NCBI GenBank assembly: GCA_003241475.1
Contig: QFQB01000027.1
Coordinates: 1-19,456, forward strand
Direction of reading: 5' to 3'
Length of the DNA stretch: 19,456 nucleotides
DNA from: Micavibrio aeruginosavorus
GTDB lineage: Bacteria; Pseudomonadota; Alphaproteobacteria; Micavibrionales; Micavibrionaceae
Each line of letters starts with the position of its first letter. The stretch's first letter is position 1. The notes under the pieces are model-generated. The model was given only the letters and a program-made list of their open reading frames with translations, had not been told where the DNA came from and ran no database searches. A program made the translations under genes and the position numbers. Below, in pieces: positions 8,652 to 14,055 of this stretch.

Positions 8652-8706
8652 AAACAACCGCCGCTTCGCGTCCCCAAAAACGGGATACGCCAAGCGGCTT
8701 TTTTTG
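8652..8706 (+). ncRNA. Possible short RNA or attenuated leader before the toxin gene
   Basis: The promoter at 8616-8645 and the terminator at 8660-8706 define a predicted transcript of about 55 bases made of an eight-base leader and one long hairpin. There is no start codon with a ribosome site in it. It could be a stand-alone small RNA or the attenuator of the toxin message. This is inferred only from the promoter-terminator arrangement; I recognise no known RNA family. Confidence 0.35.
8660..8706 (+). terminator. Intrinsic terminator between bcp and the toxin gene
   Basis: Outer stem GCCGCTT (8660-8666) with AAGCGGC (8692-8698), an inner stem GCGTCCC pairing with GGGATACGC (small bulge), an A-rich loop, and a run of Ts directly after the stem (8699-8705). 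It is a long, stable hairpin with a proper T-tract. It can end bcp transcripts and also those from the promoter just upstream, so it limits expression of the toxin gene. Confidence 0.8.
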
Positions 8707-8740
8707 CGCCCGGATTCCGGCGGGCGGAAAGGAAACGCGC

Positions 8741-9769
8741 GTGGAGATCAGGCTCGCCGCAAAAATAGATCTTTCCCGTCCGCCCGAAACGGAGGACGAA
8801 CGCTATGCCGTGCGCCAGCTCAAGGGCGCGCTCAACCGCCTCGGCTATTACACGCCCGATGAAGACACGGGCATGAACAGCGACATCGACGACGGATTGA
8901 AGGATTCGGTTTACGCCTATCAAAGAAAGAGCACGATCTTTTTCGATGATATCGATCTTGGTCCCGGCAGCACGACCGAACGGATTTTGAACGACGACCT
9001 TGATTACATGGACCGCGATTATATTTTTTCCGGCGCTTACATCTGGCGCACGGTCGGCGATGAAAAGGTGCGCGGGCCGCACGCCCTTCGCAGCGGAAAG
9101 CGCTTTTTATGGGGCGATCCGCCCGAAGGCGGCCACCCTTCCGAAGATTACAATTGCCGCTGCTGGGCGGAGCCTGTCGCCCCGCCCTATCATCCATGGA
9201 TCGAATGGGTGAATAAACGGCGAGAGGAGCGTTTGGGAAAAACGGCCGCGCTCGAAAAACTCGCCCCGTCCAAAGGTCTTAACGTCGATCTCGTTCAAAT
9301 CTTGCCGGGGCTTGATGAAATCAATCCAACATGGAGTCCGTTTGACTTCATCGGCGGAGGGGCAGTCTCAGCGACAAAATTTACAGCCCGTGAAATCGTG
9401 GCCCAGATCGCGGCCAAACAGTTGGCGCGGGAAGCGGCTATGAGGGATGTGAGTTGGATAAAAAATGCACCAAAGTCTCAACTACAGAAAAAATTCAAAC
9501 ATGCTGATATTTTTGGTGTAAAAGGAAATCAAAATAACAAAACTCTAGAAGCTTACAAAAAAGCTCTAGAAAATCATGTTCGGTCTCCCAATACTATTGA
9601 AAAATCAGGCAAGCTACACAATGAGCCTGTAACACATTATTATGATCCCAAAACACATTTGAATGTCATACGGGATAGCAAGGGCAATTTTAAATCGGCT
9701 TGGAAATTGAAAGAAGAACAAATAAATTACATGAAAATCAATGGAAATTTGGGCGGAGGAAAGAAATGA
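8741..9769 (+). CDS. Composite toxin: peptidoglycan-binding-like, phage MuF-like and colicin D-type tRNase domains
   Basis: 342 residues starting at GTG 8741, with AAGGAA about seven bases upstream. Residues about 24-88 (RQLKGALNRLGYY ... TERILNDDL) resemble a PG_binding_1 domain. Residues 100-146 (YIWRTVGDEKVRGPHAL ... YNCRCWAEPV) match the C-terminal motif of phage Mu gpF-like minor head proteins. A linker of about 100 residues contains SPFDFIGGGAVSATKFTA. Residues about 245-342 resemble the colicin D nuclease domain, which cleaves tRNA-Arg in the anticodon loop. The colicin D catalytic set is all present: KFKH gives K251, K253 and H254, and SAW gives S319 and W321. There is no signal peptide. 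The gene overlaps the immunity gene by four bases. G+C content drops sharply from about residue 240. The domain calls rest on motif memory, without a search. Confidence 0.85.
   Translation: MEIRLAAKIDLSRPPETEDERYAVRQLKGALNRLGYYTPDEDTGMNSDIDDGLKDSVYAYQRKSTIFFDDIDLGPGSTTERILNDDLDYMDRDYIFSGAYIWRTVGDEKVRGPHALRSGKRFLWGDPPEGGHPSEDYNCRCWAEPVAPPYHPWIEWVNKRREERLGKTAALEKLAPSKGLNVDLVQILPGLDEINPTWSPFDFIGGGAVSATKFTAREIVAQIAAKQLAREAAMRDVSWIKNAPKSQLQKKFKHADIFGVKGNQNNKTLEAYKKALENHVRSPNTIEKSGKLHNEPVTHYYDPKTHLNVIRDSKGNFKSAWKLKEEQINYMKINGNLGGGKK
9152..9177 (+). repeat. Direct repeat copy 1, in the MuF NCRCW motif
   Basis: These 26 bases encode N138 to the EPV segment of the MuF motif in the toxin gene. They recur with three mismatches (the first 14 bases identical) at 10043-10068, 891 bases downstream and in the same orientation, so the two copies bracket the linker, the colicin D-type domain and the immunity gene. 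Confidence 0.75.
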
Positions 9770-10044
9770 ACATAGAATATGTGCAATCATTTATCGAACT
9801 GATAGAAAAATTTTTGGCAAAATCCATTACGGCATTAGAGTTTGAAAAACAATTTCTGACTCTATGGCATAAAGATGAGAGGTTATTAGAGGCCTATAAT
9901 TCTGTAGAGAATTTATTTTTCTCGGTGGATCAATTCACCGATCTTCCGCTTGAACCTGAAGATGATCCTGATGATTATATCAACGAAGACCGACTTCGCG
10001 AAAGTGCGGCCAAAACGCTGGAAGAACTTCGCGCATTGAAATAA
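9766..10044 (+). CDS. Colicin D-type immunity protein (probable antidote of the upstream toxin)
   Basis: Small, acidic, helical protein of 92 residues whose ATG overlaps the toxin TGA (ATGA, four bases), so the two are translationally coupled. A strong GGAGGA lies at 9755-9760, five bases before the ATG. A longer in-frame extension back to 9700 lies inside the toxin gene and is not needed. The sequence pattern (IELIEKFLAKSITALEFEKQFLTLW, then NLFFSVDQF, then an acidic EPEDDPDDYINEDRLRESA) fits the colicin-like immunity family (PF09204 type) that binds the positively charged active site of colicin D-type tRNases. It is as AT-rich as the toxin domain, which suggests joint acquisition. Family assignment is by motif memory and by position. 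Confidence 0.82.
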   Translation: MNIEYVQSFIELIEKFLAKSITALEFEKQFLTLWHKDERLLEAYNSVENLFFSVDQFTDLPLEPEDDPDDYINEDRLRESAAKTLEELRALK

Positions 10045-10078
10045 TTGCCGCTGCTGAGGGGAACCTGTTTTCGTCTAA
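10043..10078 (+). pseudogene. Vestige of a MuF-gene 3' end
   Basis: Starting inside the immunity stop codon, these bases translate in the frame at 10043 as N-C-R-C-stop-G-E-P-V-F-V-stop. The matching part of the toxin reads N-C-R-C-W-A-E-P-V. The first 26 bases match 9152-9177 at 23 positions, and the internal stop is TGA where the intact copy has TGG. I read this as the displaced tail of a MuF-family gene that ended shortly after the EPV motif and lost its upstream part when the toxin cassette arrived. Confidence 0.6.
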
Positions 10079-10081
10079 AAG

Positions 10082-10110
10082 AAAAAACCCCGCATTCGCG
10101 GGGCTTTTTT
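10082..10110. terminator. Bidirectional intrinsic terminator
   Basis: Perfect six-base-pair stem CCCCGC (10088-10093) and GCGGGG (10098-10103) with an ATTC loop. A T-tract (10105-10110) follows on the plus strand and an A-tract (10082-10087) precedes it, giving a T-tract on the minus strand. It closes the toxin-immunity unit from the left and the alpha/beta hydrolase gene from the right. Confidence 0.88.
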
Positions 10111-10116
10111 CAGTCT

Positions 10117-10788
10117 TTACGCTGCCTTGGCAATCTGCGCGATGCGCTTGCCGCCGCCGGCTTTGTCCATGTGGTCGTGGACTGCAGCCACCATGTCGTC
10201 CGTCTTCTCGTGGAAGAAGTGGTTGGCGCTCGGCACGACGCGGTAATCGATCTCGATGCCTTTTTGCGCCTGCAGTTTTTCAACCAGCTTGGCGACCGAA
10301 GGCTCGGGCACGATATTGTCTTTTTGTCCGTGCAGGATCAGCCCCGAAGACGGGCAAGGCGCAAGGAAGCTGAAATCATAAATATTGGCCGGAGGGGCGA
10401 CGGAAATGAATCCTTGAATTTCCGGACGGCGCATCAAAAGTTGCATGCCGATCCACGCGCCGAATTGAAAGCCTGCGACCCACACATAGGGCGCGTTGGG
10501 ATTCAATTGCTGCATCCAGTCGAGCGCGGAAGCGGCATCGGACAATTCGCCCTCGCCGCGGTCGAACACGCCTTGCGATCTGCCGACGCCGCGGAAGTTG
10601 AAGCGCATCGTCGAAAATCCGCGCGCGACCATCGCCTGATACAAAAGATATGTGTTTTTGTTGTTCATGGTGCCGCCGTGTTCCGGCGACGGATGCAGGC
10701 AAAGCGCGAGCGGCGCGTTCGGTGTTTTGGAGTGATGGTAGCGGGCTTCGAGGCGGCCGGCAGGGCCGTTAAAAATAATTTCTGGCAT
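10117..10788 (-). CDS. Alpha/beta hydrolase fold protein with a substituted nucleophile
   Basis: A 223-residue alpha/beta-hydrolase superfamily protein (COG2945-like), with CLHPSPEHGG after strand 3, FNFRGVGRSQG as the usual FRGxGxS turn, the nucleophile-elbow region VAGFQFGAWIGMQLLMRRPEI, HGQKDNIVP with Asp157, and PSANHFFHEK with His190. The elbow is normally G-x-S-x-G; here it is G-F-Q-F-G, with Gln108 where the Ser nucleophile is expected and the codon clearly CAA. Asp157 and His190 are intact. GGAAAG lies six bases before the ATG at 10788. The gene diverges from the cysteine desulfurase gene; in alphaproteobacteria such a hydrolase often sits beside Fe-S assembly genes. Substrate unknown. 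Confidence 0.88.
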   Translation of the reverse strand: MPEIIFNGPAGRLEARYHHSKTPNAPLALCLHPSPEHGGTMNNKNTYLLYQAMVARGFSTMRFNFRGVGRSQGVFDRGEGELSDAASALDWMQQLNPNAPYVWVAGFQFGAWIGMQLLMRRPEIQGFISVAPPANIYDFSFLAPCPSSGLILHGQKDNIVPEPSVAKLVEKLQAQKGIEIDYRVVPSANHFFHEKTDDMVAAVHDHMDKAGGGKRIAQIAKAA

Positions 10789-10932
10789 CTATGTCTTTCC
10801 ACACAAAAGAGCAATTTCTGTTCCCCTGTATAAAGACCTCGTTCGAAAAAGTCCAAATTAATCGTTTAACCCCTTGATTCCTATGTGGGTAAGGAGACCT
10901 TCTGTGAAATAACCCCGTTTAAACCTGAGACT

Positions 10933-10960
10933 TTCAAAAGTTACGAAAAACCCTTATATA
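10933..10960 (+). promoter_or_regulatory. Possible promoter of the cysteine desulfurase operon
   Basis: TATATA at 10955-10960 is six bases from the ATG at 10967. A weak -35, TTCAAA (10933-10938, four of six), lies 16 bases upstream. If used, the message would be leaderless, which agrees with the absence of a ribosome site. The rest of the 10789-10966 gap contains the minus-strand ribosome site of the hydrolase and nothing else I can name. Confidence 0.35.
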
Positions 10961-10966
10961 TCCCGC

Positions 10967-12058
10967 ATGGCACGAATTTACCTCGATTACAACGCGACAG
11001 CCCCTATTCGCCCCGAAGTTATCGCGCGCGTCGGCGAGGCCATGCGCGTTGCCGGAAATGCGTCGAGCATTCACGGCGATGGCCGCTCTGCGCGCAAGAT
11101 CATCGAAGATGCGCGAAGCGAAGTCGCCGCGCTCGTCGGCGTTCAACCGGCGCAGGTGATTTTCAATTCCGGCGCGACCGAAGGCAACAATACCATTTTG
11201 TCGGGCTATAAAGACAAGCGCGTTTTGATTTTGGCAGCCGAACATCCGTCCGTTCTCGAGGCCGCGCCGTTTGCGCAAAAAATTCCGGTGACAAAGGACG
11301 GCGCGATTGATCTGGATGCGTTCGAAAAACTTCTGCCCGCCGATCTTGTGTGCGTGCAGCTCGTCAATTCCGAAACCGGCGTTATTCAGCCGCTTGCCGA
11401 AGTTTCCGCGCTTTGCAAAAAACACGGCGCGCTGCTGCTATGCGATGCCGTGCAGGCGGCGGGGCGCATCGCGCTCGATTTCACATCGCTCGGCGCGGAC
11501 TACATGACGCTTTCCGCGCACAAGTTCGGGGGGCCGCAAGGCGTCGGCGCGCTGATCTTCCGGACCGGTTTGCAGATACCCAAATTCCTGCACGGCGGCG
11601 GGCAAGAAAAGCGCCAGCGTGCGGGCACGGAAAATATCGCCGGGATCGCAGGCATGGGCGCGGCGGCGAAAATTGCGGCCGCCGAAATCGCGGCCTATCA
11701 AACCCGCACGAAATCCCTGCAGGCAAAGCTGGAATCCGCGCTGAAGACGATCGCGAACGATCTGGTCATCACCGGCGAGAATGCGCCGCGCGTTTCGAAT
11801 ACGACGAACGTCATCATCCCGCATGTTTCCGCCGAAACCATGCTGATGGCGCTTGATCTCGAAGGGGTTTCGGCCTCAAGCGGCTCGGCCTGCTCTTCGG
11901 GGACATTCAAGCCCAGCCATGTTCTGACCGTCATGGGATACAGCGAAGCCGAGGCGAAGTCCGCCTTGCGGTTTTCAACCGGGTGGGCTACGACCGAAGC
12001 CGAAATAGATGCGGCGCTGGACGCGTTGCGCAAGGTTCTGACACGAGTGAGAAAATAA
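10967..12058 (+). CDS. Cysteine desulfurase (NifS/IscS-like, class V aminotransferase fold)
   Basis: PLP enzyme that takes sulfur from cysteine as a protein-bound persulfide for Fe-S clusters and tRNA thiolation. In 363 residues: N-terminal YLDYNATAPIRPEV, SGATEGNNT, VNSETGVIQPL, CDAVQAAG, the PLP-binding lysine in SAHKFGGPQGVGAL (K186), and the flexible active-site loop SSGSACSSGTFKPSHVL with C309, of the longer IscS/NifS kind. The ATG at 10967 is the first possible start in the frame and has no Shine-Dalgarno; the -10-like TATATA lies six bases upstream. The ferredoxin gene overlaps its stop by one base. MnmA, which needs desulfurase-derived sulfur, is encoded 2 kb downstream. The symbol is withheld because I cannot tell an isc-type from a suf-operon-type paralogue. 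Confidence 0.94.
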   Translation: MARIYLDYNATAPIRPEVIARVGEAMRVAGNASSIHGDGRSARKIIEDARSEVAALVGVQPAQVIFNSGATEGNNTILSGYKDKRVLILAAEHPSVLEAAPFAQKIPVTKDGAIDLDAFEKLLPADLVCVQLVNSETGVIQPLAEVSALCKKHGALLLCDAVQAAGRIALDFTSLGADYMTLSAHKFGGPQGVGALIFRTGLQIPKFLHGGGQEKRQRAGTENIAGIAGMGAAAKIAAAEIAAYQTRTKSLQAKLESALKTIANDLVITGENAPRVSNTTNVIIPHVSAETMLMALDLEGVSASSGSACSSGTFKPSHVLTVMGYSEAEAKSALRFSTGWATTEAEIDAALDALRKVLTRVRK

Positions 12059-12393
12059 TGCCCAAAATCACCTTCATCCAAAAAGACGGCACCGAAAAAG
12101 TCGTAGAGGCCCCTGCCGGCCTCTCGCTGATGGAGGTCGCGCTGAAAAACAATATTCCGCAAATCGAAGGATCATGCGGCGGATCGCTCGCCTGCGCGAC
12201 ATGCCATCTTTATGTGCATCCCCAGTGGTGGGACAAATGCCTGCCCGACGGCGACAAGAGCGATGACGAAGAAGACATGCTCGATCTCGGATTTGACGTG
12301 CGCAAGATGTCGCGCTTGTCCTGTCAGATTATGGTCTCGGACGATCTCGACGGGCTCGTTGTGGCCTTGCCCGGAACGAAAACGGGCTGGTAA
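12058..12393 (+). CDS. 2Fe-2S ferredoxin, adrenodoxin type
   Basis: Electron carrier of 111 residues. The cluster ligands follow the adrenodoxin pattern: C40, C46 and C49 in SCGGSLACATCH, then C89 in RLSCQI. The N-terminal beta-grasp strand begins KITFIQKDGTEK, and the acidic segment around residues 64-76 (DGDKSDDEEDMLD) is the usual partner-binding helix. The ATG at 12058 overlaps the desulfurase stop (TAATG); an in-frame extension to 11983 lies within the desulfurase gene and is unnecessary. Cotranscription with the desulfurase points to a role in Fe-S cluster assembly, as for the Fdx of isc operons. Its stop codon sits in the loop of a perfect hairpin shared with the gene converging on it. 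Confidence 0.94.
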   Translation: MPKITFIQKDGTEKVVEAPAGLSLMEVALKNNIPQIEGSCGGSLACATCHLYVHPQWWDKCLPDGDKSDDEEDMLDLGFDVRKMSRLSCQIMVSDDLDGLVVALPGTKTGW

Positions 12394-12406
12394 TTATTCC
12401 AGCCCG
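12383..12406. repeat. Perfect hairpin containing both convergent stop codons
   Basis: CGGGCTGG (12383-12390) and CCAGCCCG (12399-12406) form an eight-base-pair stem. The eight-base loop, TAATTATT, contains the TAA of the ferredoxin gene and the TAA (read as TTA) of the gene converging from the right. There is no T-tract on either strand, so it may act as a shared 3' stabiliser or a weak terminator. Confidence 0.6.
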
Positions 12407-13113
12407 ATGAGCGCCTTGGCCATGATATTGCCCCAGCGTTTTTGCCCTGCCTCATCGGCGATCAAATCCTGACGGATTTCAACGAGAATATGCGGCAGTC
12501 CGCGCTGCCGCCCGTGCGTGTCCAGACTGGTGCCGGGCATGGCGCGGCAATCATACGGCTCATGAATGCCGACCTTCAGATTGCTTTCTTTCAAGACTTC
12601 GGCCAGCGCCATCATCTCGTCCTCGCTGTCATAGGTGCTAAGGCCGATATGCCACGGACGGAAATCCCCGCCCCGTAATTGCGGCGTGCAGCTGTGCATG
12701 CCGATCACCACATCATCCTTGCGGATCAGTTTTTTCGCCGCTTCGTGATAGGGATTGAAAATCTGTTCGATGCGCGCCTCGCGCTCTGCCGCGCCCAATC
12801 CCGCATTGCCCGGAATCTTGATGCCGTCGCTTTCGGGGCGGATCAATTCCGCATGCTCCAGCGAACGGTTGATGTCGATCACAAGGCGTGAATACAGCCC
12901 GTAAATCGCACGGATATTCAAATCGTCACTTAGATACCGGCTTACGCCCTCGATGCCGATGTCCCATCCGATATGGGTTTGAACATCATTTTCGCTCACG
13001 CCCAGATTGTTCAGATGTGCGGGAATATAGGACCGCGCATGCTCCACGCACAGCACGGCGGGGAAATTGCCGTCCTTGTTCTGGATTTCAAAGGAGTCGG
13101 GATAAAGGGACAT
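12394..13113 (-). CDS. N-formylglutamate amidohydrolase family protein
   Basis: 239 residues with the pattern of the FGase family (PF05013), zinc-type amidohydrolases related to the enzyme of histidine degradation. Seen in order: VLCVEHARSYIP (about residues 20-31), HIGWDIGIEGVSRYL, YSRLVIDINRSLEH, an acidic PESDGIKIPGNAGL stretch, IGMHSCTPQLRG with a conserved His, and the C-terminal LVEIRQDLI. No other histidine-utilisation gene is in view, so the substrate may differ from N-formylglutamate, as for many short members of the family. The ATG at 13113 is preceded only by a weak purine-rich GAAAGAAG. It abuts the ferredoxin gene end to end with no bases between the stop codons. Confidence 0.85.
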   Translation of the reverse strand: MSLYPDSFEIQNKDGNFPAVLCVEHARSYIPAHLNNLGVSENDVQTHIGWDIGIEGVSRYLSDDLNIRAIYGLYSRLVIDINRSLEHAELIRPESDGIKIPGNAGLGAAEREARIEQIFNPYHEAAKKLIRKDDVVIGMHSCTPQLRGGDFRPWHIGLSTYDSEDEMMALAEVLKESNLKVGIHEPYDCRAMPGTSLDTHGRQRGLPHILVEIRQDLIADEAGQKRWGNIMAKALIGLE

Positions 13114-13177
13114 AGGTAGCTTCTTTCGTTGCCGCCATCATGTGTATACGCGCAAAAAAATGTCGAGTGTTTTTTGT

Positions 13178-13534
13178 CTAGAGACGAATATCCAGTTTTT
13201 GGCAAGCCGCCGCCAATTGCGCCATACCCAAATCGTCTTCATTCAGTGTAAATTCATTTTCGACAACAACGTTTTTGAATTGATCGGCATAGGGACTGTC
13301 CTCGCCCACAGCATCAATCCCTTCCTTGGCAACCCGGAAAAATCTTTCGGCTATGGCGCTATTTATAGCACCCTTGCATTGCATGGTTTCCATGGAAACT
13401 TTTGCAAAGATTGGGTAGGCCGCATCGCCAAGCATTTCGAGCAATTCATCGGCACGCCCGCTCACGGATAATTCTTTAAAAAATCCTTTGATGATGTTCT
13501 TGGCTATCTGCTCGTTTGGAATATCAATCTTCAT
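13178..13534 (-). CDS. Hypothetical protein, 118 residues
   Basis: Small, acidic, mostly helical protein starting MKIDIPNEQIAKNIIKGFFKEL and ending QLAAACQKLDIRL. It has no membrane helix, signal peptide or known motif. A weak AGAAAG lies before the ATG at 13534. It lies 64 bases upstream of the FGase family gene on the same strand, and no terminator is visible between them, so the two could be cotranscribed. It diverges from the 13609 gene across 74 bases that hold that gene's strong promoter. I do not recognise the family. The coding call rests on an even amino-acid composition and the absence of a better frame on either strand. Confidence 0.6.
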   Translation of the reverse strand: MKIDIPNEQIAKNIIKGFFKELSVSGRADELLEMLGDAAYPIFAKVSMETMQCKGAINSAIAERFFRVAKEGIDAVGEDSPYADQFKNVVVENEFTLNEDDLGMAQLAAACQKLDIRL

Positions 13535-13574
13535 GCCCGCTTTCTACAATATGACAACTACGAAGGCAAGAATA

Positions 13575-13603
13575 TTGACAAAATATGAATTTAATCCTAT
13601 AGT
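13575..13603 (+). promoter_or_regulatory. Near-consensus promoter for the 13609-mnmA unit
   Basis: Perfect TTGACA (13575-13580), exactly 17 bases of AT-rich spacer, TATAGT (13598-13603, five of six). Five bases separate the -10 from the ATG at 13609, so transcription should begin at the start codon itself. This is one of the best sigma70-type promoters in the window. Confidence 0.7.
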
Positions 13604-13608
13604 GGTGC

Positions 13609-14055
13609 ATGCAATCCGCCGCCGCACAAACCACCCCGCCCCCGCAAACACCACAATCCAAAGGCTGGTCGCCCGAACGCCGGGCCAAGCAATCGGCCAT
13701 GATGCGCGCCCGTCAAATCTGGACCCGTTCCACCGGCCCCAAAACCGCCGCCGGCAAAGCCCGCTCTTCGCAAAACGCCCTGAAATCCGGCCATGACCGC
13801 GTGCTCTGGCGTCTGACCAACCATGCGCTCAAAGCCCAGCGTCTCTGGCTTAATAAAATCAACGCTTTGCACCGCGTGCAGAAAAATTTTCCGCAAAACG
13901 AACTATTGAAGGCGCACGCCCGAACCCTGTCCGATGAGGGCCGCACCGTCACCATCCGGCTCGCCGTCCTCCTCGCGGCACTGGAATTATGCAAAAATCT
14001 TGATTTTTGCCCCGACATCAGGCAAATAGTTAACGCGAATAGAGGCGCACCCTAG
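13609..14055 (+). CDS. Small basic protein with a TGPKTxxGKARSSQNALK motif
   Basis: 148 residues. The N-terminus is Ala/Gln/Thr/Pro-rich, followed by WSPERRAKQSAMMRARQIW and the motif RSTGPKTAAGKARSSQNALK (about residues 40-59), which I recall from many small uncharacterised bacterial proteins of the kind TGPrTxeGKxxxxxNAxkxG. The middle is very basic and could bind nucleic acid; the C-terminal third is helical (TIRLAVLLAALELCKNLDF). There is no ribosome site before the ATG at 13609; a near-consensus promoter ends five bases upstream, so a leaderless message is likely. Its TAG is directly followed by the mnmA ATG with no gap, so the two are transcribed and probably translated together. Function unknown. 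Confidence 0.75.
   Translation: MQSAAAQTTPPPQTPQSKGWSPERRAKQSAMMRARQIWTRSTGPKTAAGKARSSQNALKSGHDRVLWRLTNHALKAQRLWLNKINALHRVQKNFPQNELLKAHARTLSDEGRTVTIRLAVLLAALELCKNLDFCPDIRQIVNANRGAP

Noticed and set aside
9700..9765. N-terminal extension of the immunity gene to 9700
   Set aside because: It lies within the toxin gene; GGAGGA and the ATGA overlap point to the start at 9766.
10045..10833. Plus-strand 262-codon frame after the immunity gene
   Set aside because: It starts in the MuF vestige, crosses the terminator and is otherwise antisense to the alpha/beta hydrolase, whose motifs are clear.
13535..13608. Clear minus-strand promoter for the 13178-13534 gene
   Set aside because: Several TTGTCA and TAGAAA-like hexamers occur, but none has acceptable spacing with a good partner.
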